Shown here one piece after another: positions 25,011 through 33,629 of a stretch of 61,198 nucleotides of DNA. A model generated the notes under the pieces. The model ran no database searches. It saw nothing but the letters and a program-made list of their open reading frames with translations, and was not told the origin of the DNA. Position 1 is the first letter of the stretch. Each line of letters opens with the position of its first letter. A program made the translations under genes and the position numbers. Source of the stretch: an uncultured Clostridia bacterium (GTDB lineage: Bacteria > Bacillota > Clostridia > Oscillospirales > Ruminococcaceae); contig CAOKWH010000013.1 of NCBI GenBank assembly GCA_948473085.1, forward strand, positions 1-61,198. The letters run 5' to 3'.

Positions 25011-25931
25011 CTAAACCTTCAAATACTTTCTGACAAATATAATGCTGCCAACTGTGCCAATGGTAACGCCCACCAGCACAAAACAGCCTGCCAGCTGGGC
25101 CGCCATCTCCTGGAACGGCACCAGGTTTTCGATAATAAAGCTGAACCAGGCCACCCCTTCGCTGCCGTTCAGCCAGAAAATCAGGCCGCTGTACAGCCCC
25201 CACACCAGCAAAAAGGCCAATGTTGCAGAAATAAGCCCCAACAACAGCCCCTCCACAATAAACGGGAGGCGGATAAACATGTTGGTGGCGCCCACAAACT
25301 TCATAATCTGAATTTCTTTGCGGCGGTTAAACACCGTTATTTTAATGGTGTTGGCAATAATCATTGACGCAACCCCAATGAGCAGCAGCACAATGGCCGC
25401 CCCGCCCATATTTACCACCTGTTTAACGATGGTGATGGTTTTAGCCACCTGCTCCGGCGCCCGGACATAGTTGACGCCGCTGATGCTCTCCAGCCGGGCA
25501 ACCGTGGGCTCTAACTGGGAAAGATCCCGGATGGTAACACTGTAGGAATCCGGGATGACATTATCTTCATAGAGGGGTTCAAACAGCGCCTCGCTGTCCT
25601 CGGTTACACCGCTCATAGAGGCTACCCAGCTGTCCAGCCCTTCCTCTTTGCTGATAAAGTGGTAGCTGGACACATTGTCTGTAGCGGCAATCTGTTTTTC
25701 CACAGCGGCAATGCCGCTGTCACTCAGGCCGTCGTCCAAAAAGGCCACCACCTCGTTTTGGGCTTCCACATAGCCCACAAAGCTGTTGGCATTGAAGCTG
25801 AACAGGATGGACATGCCAATGAGCAGCATACAGGCCACCAGCACGCCAATGGCCGCAATGGACATCTGCTTGTTGGCATAGATATTTCTGCCCCCCTCTT
25901 TCAAGAGGTAGCCGATGCTACTTCCTCCCAC
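25011..25931 (-). CDS. ftsX: Cell division protein FtsX
   Basis: Membrane subunit of the FtsEX ABC-type complex that transmits ATP hydrolysis to cell-wall hydrolases outside the cell. The 306-residue protein has the family layout: first membrane helix (about 22-48), a large extracellular domain (about 50-180, with the hydrolase-binding lobe), and three further helices in the carboxy-terminal half, with the NRRKEIQIMKFVGATNMFI loop between the second and third. The GTG at 25931 follows AGGAGG and overlaps the end of ftsE by 14 bases. Confidence 0.95.
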   Translation of the reverse strand: MGGSSIGYLLKEGGRNIYANKQMSIAAIGVLVACMLLIGMSILFSFNANSFVGYVEAQNEVVAFLDDGLSDSGIAAVEKQIAATDNVSSYHFISKEEGLDSWVASMSGVTEDSEALFEPLYEDNVIPDSYSVTIRDLSQLEPTVARLESISGVNYVRAPEQVAKTITIVKQVVNMGGAAIVLLLIGVASMIIANTIKITVFNRRKEIQIMKFVGATNMFIRLPFIVEGLLLGLISATLAFLLVWGLYSGLIFWLNGSEGVAWFSFIIENLVPFQEMAAQLAGCFVLVGVTIGTVGSIIFVRKYLKV

Positions 25932-26607
25932 GCTGACCTCCTATTTTTCCAGTATCGGCAACAATTCTGCCCCGTTCAATGCGGATAATGCGGTGACGGA
26001 ACTGTGCAACCAGCTCATGCTCATGTGTAACCATCACCACAGTGGTGCCCACCTTGTTGATCTCGCTGAGCAGCTCAACAATTTCATAGGAGAGCTCCGG
26101 GTCGATATTTCCGGTGGGCTCATCCGCCAGGATAATATCCGGGTTGTTCACCAGGGCCCTGGCCAGCGCCACGCGCTGCTGCTCGCCGCCGGAGATGTTT
26201 TCCGGCATACTGCGGGCCTTACCCTGCAGCCCCACCAGGTTGAGTATGTACGGCACCCGCTGGCGGATATCCTTGCTTGAAACATTGGTGGCCCGCAGCG
26301 CAAACGCCACATTGTCATAAACATTCATGGTGGGAATCAGGCGGAAATCCTGAAACACCACCCCCAGGGTGCGCCGGAAATATGGAATCTCCCGCTGGCG
26401 CATCTCCCCCACATTGCGGCCATTTACAATAATCCGGCCGGAGGTTGGGGTTTCCTCCCGGAGCAAAAGGCGCATTAAGGTGCTTTTGCCGGCCCCGGAG
26501 GAGCCCACAATAAAGACAAATTCGCCCCGTTCAATTCCCAGGTCCACATTGTTCAGTGCCACATTGCCCGACTCATATTTTTTCGTCACATTGGATAATT
26601 TTATCAC
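25918..26607 (-). CDS. ftsE: Cell division ATP-binding protein FtsE
   Basis: ATPase of the FtsEX complex. The 229 residues show Walker A (GSSGAGKST), the Q loop with the FtsE-type [10 protein letters not shown], the signature [15 protein letters not shown], Walker B ([12 protein letters not shown]) and the switch His (VTHEHEL). The start is a GTG at 26607 preceded by GAGGGG; the gene overlaps ftsX by 14 bases. A PucR-type regulator gene ends 52 bases upstream on the same strand. Confidence 0.95.
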   Translation of the reverse strand: MIKLSNVTKKYESGNVALNNVDLGIERGEFVFIVGSSGAGKSTLMRLLLREETPTSGRIIVNGRNVGEMRQREIPYFRRTLGVVFQDFRLIPTMNVYDNVAFALRATNVSSKDIRQRVPYILNLVGLQGKARSMPENISGGEQQRVALARALVNNPDIILADEPTGNIDPELSYEIVELLSEINKVGTTVVMVTHEHELVAQFRHRIIRIERGRIVADTGKIGGQRGRK

Positions 26608-26659
26608 GCTTTTTATCCCCTCGCTGACAATGAAATTTTTAAACTTGCTGTTTGTCGGC

Positions 26660-27745
26660 TTAGTATTTTACCGGGTTTGCCGTGAGATACTTGCGTACCA
26701 TCAGCGCCACCTTAAAGATAATGGCATGGTCAAATTCCCGCAGGTCCAGCCCGGTGAGCTTTTTGATTTTCTCCAGGCGGTACACCAGGGTGTTCCGGTG
26801 GACAAACAGCTTGCGGGAGGTTTCGGACACATTCAGGTTGTTTTCAAAAAACTTTTGGATGGTAAACAATGTCTCCTGGTCCAGGCTTTCGATGGAGCCT
26901 TTTTTGAACACCTCCCGGAGGAACATTTCGCACAAAGTGGTGGGCAGCTGATAAATCAGCCGGGCAATGCCCAGGTTGTCATAGCTGACAATGGCCTTTT
27001 CGGTGTCAAACACCTTGCCCACCTCCAGCGCCACCTGGGCCTCCTTAAAGCTTTTGGCCAGCTCCTTCACGCCAACCACCGTGGTGCCAATGCCCACGAC
27101 AACCTTGGTGTAAAACTCGCTGCCCAGTGTATCCACAATGGAGCGGGCCAGCTTTTCCAAATCCTTGGAATCAATGCCGGCTTTAATCTCCTTCACCAGC
27201 ACAATGTCGCTTTCGCTGATATTAAAGACAAAGTCCTTCTGCTTGTTTGGAAACAGGTTTTGAATGACATCAAAGGCCGAAATATCGTTGGAAGAAACAA
27301 TGCGCACCAGGAGCACCACCCGGCTCACATCCGAGTTAAAGTGCATCTCCCTGGCCTTGACATAAATATCGCCGGGCAGGATATTGTCCAAAATAACATT
27401 TTTAATAAAGTTGTTGCGGTCGTACTTTTCATCATAGTACAGCTTAATTCCCGCCAGTGCCACTGCCAGGATTTCGCTGTATCGCCCGGCCATCTCGTCC
27501 GAGCCCTCAACAAAAACGGCAAACTCCGGCTTGTTTTTGCCGCCAAAAGGCTTGTAGGTGTAGCCATCCCGGACAAAAGTCTCCTGGTTTTCACCCATAT
27601 CCAACATTAGGTACTCGCTTATCTCCCCAATACGGGTAAGATCGCTGCAGGCAATCACGGTAGCTGTGTCGTCCACAACGCCGATCACCCTGTCGACGGA
27701 TTCGTGCATTTGATGGATGATACCCTGGAATAACCGGTTAGACAT
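26660..27745 (-). CDS. PucR/CdaR-type transcriptional regulator
   Basis: A 361-residue regulator with a CdaR-like amino-terminal sensing part (about 1-135, starting MSNRLFQGIIHQMHESVDRV), a GGDEF-like middle region without catalytic motif, and a carboxy-terminal PucR helix-turn-helix (about 295-350: NLNVSETSRKLFVHRNTLVYRLEKI, shown here only as family signature with NTLVYRLEKIKKLTG). Family members respond to small metabolites such as sugar diacids or purines. The ATG at 27745 is preferred, with AGAGGAG nine bases upstream, over one nine codons earlier. It precedes ftsE by 52 bases, so both may share its promoter; no metabolic target gene is nearby. Confidence 0.9.
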   Translation of the reverse strand: MSNRLFQGIIHQMHESVDRVIGVVDDTATVIACSDLTRIGEISEYLMLDMGENQETFVRDGYTYKPFGGKNKPEFAVFVEGSDEMAGRYSEILAVALAGIKLYYDEKYDRNNFIKNVILDNILPGDIYVKAREMHFNSDVSRVVLLVRIVSSNDISAFDVIQNLFPNKQKDFVFNISESDIVLVKEIKAGIDSKDLEKLARSIVDTLGSEFYTKVVVGIGTTVVGVKELAKSFKEAQVALEVGKVFDTEKAIVSYDNLGIARLIYQLPTTLCEMFLREVFKKGSIESLDQETLFTIQKFFENNLNVSETSRKLFVHRNTLVYRLEKIKKLTGLDLREFDHAIIFKVALMVRKYLTANPVKY

Positions 27746-27811
27746 AAATTCTTTCTCCTCTTTGCTTCTCATTCAATGCAAAATTTCGTCAGTATAGCCA
27801 ATTCAATTGTT

Positions 27812-27840
27812 ATTGTACACAAGTCGGCCCGGTTTTGCAA
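27812..27840 (-). promoter_or_regulatory. Promoter of the pucR-type gene
   Basis: TTGCAA (27835-27840) and TACAAT (27812-27817) on the minus strand, spacer 17 bases. A small inverted repeat, CAATTGAATTG, lies immediately downstream and could be an operator. Confidence 0.65.
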
Positions 27841-28155
27841 TAGAAATAATGAGGAAAGTTGCAGCTTTTTGTCTATTTTTATCCAAAGAATTGTCATATT
27901 GCCGATTTTATAGGGGTTATATCCATCTATTTGCACAGGAATACCAAAATCCATCACAGGCCGGTTTTTGCCCGAAAAATGATATTTATCAGACATATTC
28001 CACAATAGAACATCTGTTTTTTTGACAGTTTTGCAAAGAAACGGCAGGCTGACAACCAGACATCAAAATTTCTTTGTGCATTTTGACGCCGGCTGTTCGG
28101 CCAAGCCAATCCCTTATTTCCGCCCATCTTTTTCGGTTTATTGCCCCGGACGCCG
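27841..28155. other. Intergenic region between galE and the pucR-type gene
   Basis: About 315 AT-rich bases. No convincing small gene was found; a weak inverted repeat (CAAAAT/ATTTTG, near 28066-28087) may mark the end of galE. Nothing else is evident. Confidence 0.4.
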
Positions 28156-29142
28156 TTACTCCCCGAAGCCATCGGGATGGGAGAGATGCCAGGCCCAGGC
28201 GGAGGAAAGGATACTTCTGGCGTCGCTGTGCCGGGGAACCCAGCCCAACACCTCCCGGGCCTTGCGGTTGGAGGCGATTAGCACAGCAGGATCGCCGGGG
28301 CGGCGGGGAGCTGTTTGCACCGGGAACTGCACCCCGGTTACTTCCCGGGCCGTTTCGATAATCTCCCGGACCGAAAGGCCCTGCTCGCTGCCCAGGTTGA
28401 AAATATCGCTTGCCCCGCCAGCCAGCAGCCGCTGAAGGGCCAGCCTGTGGGCCTCGGCCAGGTCGCTGGTGTGGATATAATCCCGGATGCAGGTGCCATC
28501 CGATGTGGGATAGTCCTCGCCGTAGATGGATACCTTGTCCCGTTTGCCCTGGGCAGCCCACAGCACCAGGGGAATCAGGTGGGTTTCGGGGGTGTGGTCC
28601 TCTCCAATCAGCCCGGCAGGGGAGGCCCCGGCGGCATTGAAGTAGCGCAGGGAAATATATTTCAGGCCATAAGCCACATCGCACCAGTGCATAAACCGCT
28701 CCATCGCCAGCTTGGTTTCCCCATAGGGGTTGGTGGGCGCTTTGGGGCTATCCTCCAAAATAGGCAGTGCCTCCGGTTCGCCATACACAGCCGCCGAGGA
28801 GGAAAATACAATCTTTTTCACCCCGTGGCGCAGCATCCCCTTAATCAGGGAAACGGTGGCAGAAAGGTTATTTTCATAGTAGAGGATGGGGTTTTGCATA
28901 CTCTCCCCCACCTGGCTGCTGGCCGCAAAATGGAGCACTGCCTCCACCCGGTTTTCGGTAAATATCCGGTCTAAAAATGCCGCATCGGCTATATCCCCCA
29001 CATACAGCGGCGCCAGCCCCACTGCCTGCCGGTGCCCGCGGCTGAGGTTGTCCGCTACAATACAGTCATACCCAGCGGCAATGAGTGCCTCCAGGCAATG
29101 GCTGCCCACATACCCGGCGCCACCACAAACTAAAATTGCCAT
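28156..29142 (-). CDS. galE: UDP-glucose 4-epimerase
   Basis: Interconverts UDP-glucose and UDP-galactose (or the N-acetyl forms) for sugar catabolism and envelope glycans. The 328-residue protein is a short-chain dehydrogenase of the extended type: NAD-binding VCGGAGYVGSHCLEAL, the catalytic Ser in FSSSAAVYGEPEALP, the YxxxK pair in NPYGETKLAMERF, and the GalE-type RYFNAAGASPAG and GTCIRDYIH. The ATG at 29142 has an AAGGTG upstream. It has its own promoter and no sugar-pathway neighbours. Confidence 0.95.
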   Translation of the reverse strand: MAILVCGGAGYVGSHCLEALIAAGYDCIVADNLSRGHRQAVGLAPLYVGDIADAAFLDRIFTENRVEAVLHFAASSQVGESMQNPILYYENNLSATVSLIKGMLRHGVKKIVFSSSAAVYGEPEALPILEDSPKAPTNPYGETKLAMERFMHWCDVAYGLKYISLRYFNAAGASPAGLIGEDHTPETHLIPLVLWAAQGKRDKVSIYGEDYPTSDGTCIRDYIHTSDLAEAHRLALQRLLAGGASDIFNLGSEQGLSVREIIETAREVTGVQFPVQTAPRRPGDPAVLIASNRKAREVLGWVPRHSDARSILSSAWAWHLSHPDGFGE

Positions 29143-29178
29143 TTAAAACACCTTGCTTTCTGTTCTTCTATCCTTTTC

Positions 29179-29207
29179 AGTATAGCCCTTTGCCCCAGGC
29201 AGCGCAA
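29179..29207 (-). promoter_or_regulatory. Promoter of galE
   Basis: TTGCGC (29202-29207) and TATACT (29179-29184) on the minus strand with a 17-base spacer, about 37 bases upstream of the start codon. Confidence 0.6.
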
Positions 29208-29563
29208 GGGGAAAAGCAGGGAATGTTCCATCCATGCCACACAATATCCTTCCGGCAGGCTGCTATAAGAACCTATATTTAATATAAGCTTTTCAGATAA
29301 ACAGCAGAAGGATACAGTGGTAACAGGGCAACACTTGCCAGGATAAGGCGCAGAAAAAACCTACTTTCAAAACAGGATTTTTTTGGCACCGTATCTGCTA
29401 ACCCCGGCCCGGAAAAAACAGGGGCTGATTGTAGGAAAAATTAACAAAAAAGGCGCGGGCTGCTGTGGACGAGTTAGCTATTCCATGGTATACTTAATAT
29501 AAAACCAGTTGCAGAACCCCTTTCTGCCCCGCTGGCAGAAAAATAAATGATATGGAGGTAAAT
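29208..29563. other. Intergenic region between galE and sdaAB
   Basis: About 355 bases between divergent genes. The right end has the sdaAB promoter. The middle is A-rich with short G/C clusters (CCCCGGCCCGG near 29402) but no recognisable riboswitch; glycine-type aptamer motifs were looked for and not found. Confidence 0.4.
29466..29494 (+). promoter_or_regulatory. Promoter of sdaAB-sdaAA
   Basis: TGGACG (29466-29471) and TATACT (29489-29494), 17-base spacer, 70 bases before the sdaAB start. Confidence 0.5.
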
Positions 29564-30232
29564 ATGAAGGAGATCAGTGTATTTGATGTGATTGGCCCAA
29601 ATATGATTGGGCCCTCCAGTTCCCACACTGCCGGAGCACTGCGCATTGCGCTGATGGCCGGCACAATATCCAAAGGCAAGCCGAAAAAGGTACAGTTTAT
29701 CCTCTACGGCTCCTTTGCCATGACCTACAAGGGCCATGGCACCGACAAGGCGCTGCTGGCCGGCATTCTTGGCATGAGCACCGAGGACTACCGCATCCGG
29801 GATTCCTACCGTCTGGCGGATGAGGCCGGCATTGAATACGAGTTTTTACCCACCACCGAAAACAAGGGCTACCATCCCAACACAGTGGAAGTGGTTATCA
29901 CCAATGAGGAGGGCATTACCACCTCCATCCTGGGTGTTTCCATCGGCGGCGGCAATGTCAAGCTCAAGCAGATCAACGGGGCGGATATCAGCCTGTCCGG
30001 CAACCTGCCCACCCTGTTTGTCCAGCAGAAGGATACCCCCGGCGTTATTGCCCACATCTCCAAGTGCCTGAACGACCACTATGTCAATATCGCCTTTATG
30101 AAGCTGTACCGGGACAGCAAGGGCGAAAACGCCTATACCATTATCGAAACCGATGAAAAACTGGATGACGCTCTGGTGGAGGAAATCCACTCCCTGCCCA
30201 ACATCCGTAATGCCATCGTTATTGACCTGTAA
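29564..30232 (+). CDS. sdaAB: L-serine dehydratase, beta subunit (iron-sulfur type)
   Basis: With SdaAA, deaminates L-serine to pyruvate and ammonia. The 222-residue protein starts with the beta-subunit motif SVFDVIGPNMIGPSSSHTAG and ends in an ACT domain (about 145-222, TLFVQQKDTPGVIAHIS). The ATG at 29564 is chosen since GGAGG lies just upstream; that GGAGG forms part of an earlier in-frame ATG (29552), which is therefore not the start. Twelve bases separate it from sdaAA. The [4Fe-4S] enzyme is oxygen-sensitive, consistent with an anaerobe. Confidence 0.95.
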   Translation: MKEISVFDVIGPNMIGPSSSHTAGALRIALMAGTISKGKPKKVQFILYGSFAMTYKGHGTDKALLAGILGMSTEDYRIRDSYRLADEAGIEYEFLPTTENKGYHPNTVEVVITNEEGITTSILGVSIGGGNVKLKQINGADISLSGNLPTLFVQQKDTPGVIAHISKCLNDHYVNIAFMKLYRDSKGENAYTIIETDEKLDDALVEEIHSLPNIRNAIVIDL

Positions 30233-30244
30233 GGAGGATTTACA

Positions 30245-31120
30245 ATGGATTTTTCATCTGCCGCTTCGTTGCTTCAAATCTGCCAGGATGGGGGCGTGCC
30301 CATCTCCCAGGCTATGATTGACAGGGAAGTGCTCTATCTGGGGTGCGACCTTGCCGATACCATCTCTAAAATGGAATATTCCTACAATATTATGAAAAGC
30401 GCCGTGGACAGCGCCATCACCGAGGATATCCGTTCCATCGGCGGCCTGATTGGCGGCGAGGGCAAAAAACTGAATGCCTACCACAAAACCACCCCCAACC
30501 CCATGTGCGGCCCGGTTATATCCAAGGCCATCGCCTATGCCATGGGTGTATTGGAGATAAACGCCTCCATGGGCCTGATTGTGGCGGCCCCCACTGCCGG
30601 CAGCTCGGGGGTTATCCCCGGCGTTTTTGTAGCCATGCAGGAGGAATACGGCTTTAGCGATGCCGAAATGGTAAAGGCCCTGTTCAATGCCGGCGCCATT
30701 GGCTACCTGATCACCCGCAACGCCACCGTGGCCGGAGCCGAGGGCGGCTGCCAGGCCGAGGTAGGCGCTGCCAGCGCCATGGCGGCCTCCGCTGCGGTGG
30801 AACTGATGGGCGGCACCCCGGAGCAGTGCATGCAGGCAGCTGGCACTGCTATCACCAACATTTTGGGACTGGTGTGCGACCCCATTGCCGGCCTGGTGGA
30901 AGCCCCCTGCCAGAAGCGCAACGCAATGGGCGCCTCCAACGCCCTGGTCAGCGCCCAGCTGACACTGGCCGGCGTGGGCAACCTGCTGCCGCTGGACGAG
31001 GTTATTGATGTTATGGGCAGCGTGGGCAGAAGCATCCCGTTTGAACTGCGGGAAACCGCCTTGGGCGGCATTGCTGCCTCCCCCACCGGCTGTGCTCTTT
31101 CCAAACGGATTTTTGGCTGA
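30245..31120 (+). CDS. sdaAA: L-serine dehydratase, alpha subunit (iron-sulfur type)
   Basis: Catalytic, [4Fe-4S]-carrying subunit. The 291 residues contain the family cysteines in TPNPMCGPVISKA, LGLVCDPIAGLV and EAPCQKRNAMGA, and the Gly-rich APTAGSSGVIPGV substrate loop. AAGGAGG precedes the ATG. Located directly after sdaAB and before a strong terminator, forming a clean two-gene operon. Released ammonia may be relevant to the ammonia-dependent carbamoyl phosphate synthase inferred earlier in the window. Confidence 0.95.
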   Translation: MDFSSAASLLQICQDGGVPISQAMIDREVLYLGCDLADTISKMEYSYNIMKSAVDSAITEDIRSIGGLIGGEGKKLNAYHKTTPNPMCGPVISKAIAYAMGVLEINASMGLIVAAPTAGSSGVIPGVFVAMQEEYGFSDAEMVKALFNAGAIGYLITRNATVAGAEGGCQAEVGAASAMAASAAVELMGGTPEQCMQAAGTAITNILGLVCDPIAGLVEAPCQKRNAMGASNALVSAQLTLAGVGNLLPLDEVIDVMGSVGRSIPFELRETALGGIAASPTGCALSKRIFG

Positions 31121-31126
31121 TTTCCC

Positions 31127-31155
31127 AAGGGGTGGAAGCTTCCACCCCTTTTTAT
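31127..31155 (+). terminator. Terminator of the serine dehydratase operon
   Basis: A perfect palindromic stem AAGGGGTGGAAG/CTTCCACCCCTT followed by TTTATTTTT, seven bases past the stop codon. Confidence 0.9.
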
Positions 31156-31316
31156 TTTTGCTATATACGATAAAGTGGCAGAGAAATAGTAATACCTGGC
31201 TGCCACTCTTGGCGGTGAGGTTCCACACACATTATGGTACCGCAGGTGTAAAGCACTGTAGCTATATAATCTGCTGCAATGGGACACCCATTTGCTTATA
31301 TGCGCTTTCGTGTTGT

Positions 31317-31376
31317 GGGGAACCATATGCTTCCCCTGCAAATGTCCCCTTCTTTTAAGGATTTGTTATTATAATA
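31317..31376. repeat. Dispersed repeat element, copy C
   Basis: Hairpin GGGGAA-N8-TTCCCC, then TGCAAATGTCCCCTTCTTTT and, a few bases on, TTATTATAATA. The same order of motifs recurs at about 61078-61115 and, inverted, at about 49748-49793. The intervening sequence is otherwise empty. It appears to be a short, non-coding interspersed repeat. Confidence 0.5.
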
Positions 31377-31502
31377 TCACAGGCACAGAACGGCTATGAT
31401 ACCATGAAGGCGCTTGCAGCAAAATGCTATCTTCGGCTCCTTTTTGATTGCCCTGTAAGCAGCAAAAAAGGAACCTTTAGTATTTCATAAGGAGAAAACA
31501 CG

Positions 31503-32360
31503 ATGCACTCTATTTACGACCCCATCCTTGCCTTGCTCCGGGATTTGGCAGAGCAGGATGGCAATATTCAGGCGGCGGCCCTGTCCGGTTCCCGGACCGA
31601 CCCCGGCCGGACGCCGGACGGCTTTTCCGACTATGACATTGTACTGTTTACCGGGAACCTTACTGCCAGTATGGCACAGAATTATCCTGCCCGGCTGGAA
31701 GAGCAGCTGGGGCCGCTGCTGATTATGCAGCAGCCAGACAGGGAGGAAAACGAAAACAGCGGCTACTACACCTATCTATGCCAGTTTGCCGACTGCCGCA
31801 TCGACCTGCGGCTCATGCGCTGTGACCTGGCCGCCTGGTATTTTTCGGTGGAACCGGGGCTTACTGTCCTCTGGGATGAGGCCCAGCTCTGCCAGGGCCT
31901 CACCGCCCCCGGGCCGGAACTGTTCGCCCTGCACCGGCCGGATCGGACGGCCTTTGAAAACTGCTGCAATGAGTTTTTCTGGACGGCGCTGTATGTAGTC
32001 AAAGGGCTGTGCCGGGGCCAGCTGGACTATGCCGCCTGGCATATCGACCGCTGTGTCCGGGCAGAACTGATTCGGATGATTGGCTTTGACCGCTGCTTTG
32101 AAAGCGGCTACACCCTGCCGCTGGGGGTTGGCAACAAATATCTGCCCCAGCTGCTTACGGCCGAGGAGCACACCGAGTTTGCCGCCACCTATTCCTTGGG
32201 CAGCCTCCGGGACTGTGCTGACGCCCTGCTGCTGGCCATCCGCCTGTTTTTGCACTATGGCAAAAGCGCCGCAAAAAAGCTGGGCTTTTCGTTGCCGGAC
32301 TATGCCCTGCCGGTGCAAAACACCTGCCGGCGGCTGTTGGGCCAGTATCATGTCCTGTAA
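31503..32360 (+). CDS. Aminoglycoside 6-adenylyltransferase-like nucleotidyltransferase
   Basis: A 285-residue protein of the ANT(6)/AadE-AadK family, enzymes that adenylylate streptomycin; chromosomal members in Firmicutes often have no proven drug substrate. The nucleotidyltransferase signature is present as ALSGSRTDPG followed by SDYDIVLF, with the two metal Asp residues, and a third acidic site in CRIDLRLM. The carboxy-terminal half is helical (VVKGLCRGQLDYAAWHIDRC, VGNKYLPQLLTAEE), also family-like. The ATG at 31503 follows AAGGAG. It is probably co-oriented with the next unknown gene. Resistance should not be assumed. Confidence 0.82.
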   Translation: MHSIYDPILALLRDLAEQDGNIQAAALSGSRTDPGRTPDGFSDYDIVLFTGNLTASMAQNYPARLEEQLGPLLIMQQPDREENENSGYYTYLCQFADCRIDLRLMRCDLAAWYFSVEPGLTVLWDEAQLCQGLTAPGPELFALHRPDRTAFENCCNEFFWTALYVVKGLCRGQLDYAAWHIDRCVRAELIRMIGFDRCFESGYTLPLGVGNKYLPQLLTAEEHTEFAATYSLGSLRDCADALLLAIRLFLHYGKSAAKKLGFSLPDYALPVQNTCRRLLGQYHVL

Positions 32361-32437
32361 AAAACTTTTCTGTCTAAAAACAGCCAAAACAGCCATACTA
32401 TGGATAAAACCTGTTTTGCTGCGAGGTGTATTCGGCT

Positions 32438-32962
32438 TTGTACAATGTCATAATCTGCTGCGATGGTGTCAGCAGCCTGTATCAATATCTGGGCAGGATG
32501 CGGCATTTTTTTGAGGGGAACATTTTTTCCGATGCCGCCCGGGAGCGAGGCCTGACTGTGGTGGAAGCCGGGCAAATCTCACAAATTAGTGCCCAAAACC
32601 CCATTCTCATCCTTCCTAAAGCCCTGAAAAAACAGCAGCTGACCCCATCCGCCAGCGTGTTCACAGTCATTGCCAACTCGGATTTTTTTGCTGTCCAGGA
32701 ACTGCAGGGCTATTTCCCCCATGCGCAGATTATCACCTGCGGCCTGTCTGGCGAGGATACCTGCACCTTTTCCAGCTGTGGGGACGGGCAGGCGGTGGTG
32801 AGCCTGCAATCCCCCATCACCACTGTGGCCGGAGCTACAGTGCTGCCCCAGGACATTCCGCTGCAATACACCGCTGGAGCAGGGCGGTTTGACCTGCTGG
32901 CCTGTTCCGCCCTGCTGCTGCTCTGCGACTGTGGCGGCCAGACAGGCGAGCTTTACCTGTAA
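32438..32962 (+). CDS. Conserved-looking protein of unknown function
   Basis: A 174-residue protein; a TTG at 32438 is the best start because GCGAGGTG lies eight bases upstream (an in-frame GTG at 32426 overlaps that site). Features: an amino-terminal VIICCDGVSS, an ANSDFFAVQELQGYF segment, then HAQIITCGLSGEDTCTFSS and VSLQSPITTVAGATVLPQDIP, a beta-rich second half with several Cys. The TCGLSGEDTCTFSS part recalls small clostridial proteins distantly similar to a Mur-ligase central domain, but no nucleotide-binding loop is present. It follows the ANT(6)-like gene by 77 bases and has its own terminator. Confidence 0.6.
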   Translation: MYNVIICCDGVSSLYQYLGRMRHFFEGNIFSDAARERGLTVVEAGQISQISAQNPILILPKALKKQQLTPSASVFTVIANSDFFAVQELQGYFPHAQIITCGLSGEDTCTFSSCGDGQAVVSLQSPITTVAGATVLPQDIPLQYTAGAGRFDLLACSALLLLCDCGGQTGELYL

Positions 32963-32994
32963 TTTTTGCTGGGGAATGGCAGGCTTTGTGATAT

Positions 32995-33032
32995 AAAGCC
33001 GCGCTCTTATCCTGAAAATGCGGCTTTTCTTG
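32995..33032 (+). terminator. Terminator of the unknown gene
   Basis: Stem AAAGCCGC/GCGGCTTT with a 17-base loop, followed by TTCTT, 33 bases past the stop codon. Confidence 0.65.
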
Positions 33033-33046
33033 ATACAAAAGCAAAC

Positions 33047-33078
33047 AGCGCCGGCTGTTCTGCCGACGCTGCTTTTTC
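33047..33078. terminator. Second hairpin, between the unknown gene and SASP
   Basis: Stem AGCGCCGGC/GCCGACGCT with loop TGTTCT, then GCTTTTT on the plus strand; a backup terminator in the convergent gap. Confidence 0.6.
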
Positions 33079-33210
33079 CTGTCCATCAGAGATTATTCGG
33101 CACACAGCCGGACTTCTGCCGTCCAAAGTTCCCCTTGAAATCGGGCTTTTCCACTGCACACCAAATACCCTTCCCTCATTTAGGCAGGGGAAACAGAGGT
33201 TATCTGTTTC

Positions 33211-33396
33211 TTACTTCATGTCCTTTTCGTAGGACTCGATCATCTTCTTGACCATCTGGCCGCCAACGCTGCCAGCCTCACGGGAGGTCAGGTGGCCGTT
33301 GTAGCCATCCTTCAGATCAACGCCAACCTCTCTGGCGGCTTCCATCTTAAACTTGTTCATGGCTTCCTTAGCCTCAGGAACTACGGGACCTGTCAT
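33211..33396 (-). CDS. Alpha/beta-type small acid-soluble spore protein
   Basis: Coats and protects DNA in dormant endospores. The 61-residue product has the family block: KEAMNKFKMEAAREVGVDL and GYNGHLTSREAGSVGGQMVKKMIESYE, including the GPR protease site region around EAAREVG. The ATG at 33396 gives the usual MTGPVVPEA start; an ATG 12 bases upstream sits only three bases from the AAGGAG and is less likely. It is a stand-alone gene, presumably forespore-expressed, and is good evidence for an endospore former. Confidence 0.95.
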   Translation of the reverse strand: MTGPVVPEAKEAMNKFKMEAAREVGVDLKDGYNGHLTSREAGSVGGQMVKKMIESYEKDMK

Positions 33397-33572
33397 AATA
33401 ACATACACTCCTTATTTGATAATGGCCCTGTGCAGATTTTAAAAACCGTTTGTCTTCAAATCCTGCACACTTTGGGCGGAAAACAGCCATGTGCTGTTTC
33501 CTGTATTGTTATGTGCCGGCTCCAATCGGTTCAAACATGGAAATTGCTGGGCAATTATTGTTTTTTGTAGAC

Positions 33573-33615
33573 AAAAAAAGGGTGCAGCCGCAAAACCTGG
33601 CTGTACCCTTTTTTC
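33573..33615 (-). terminator. Terminator of the ATP synthase operon
   Basis: On the minus strand AAAAAAGGGT-A-CAGCC pairs with GGCTG-C-ACCCTTTTTT, 15 bases beyond atpC. Confidence 0.9.
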
Positions 33616-33629
33616 TATCCATATGCTGT

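Noticed and set aside
23691-25367. Long plus-strand open frame (558 codons)
   Set aside because: Antisense of the M23 hydrolase and ftsX.
29208-29563. Riboswitch (glycine-type) before the serine dehydratase genes
   Set aside because: No conserved aptamer core could be found by eye, and the promoter lies near the start codon.
31121-31502. Pseudogene between the serine dehydratase and ANT(6)-like genes
   Set aside because: The open frames are short, lack ribosome sites and coincide with the dispersed repeat element.
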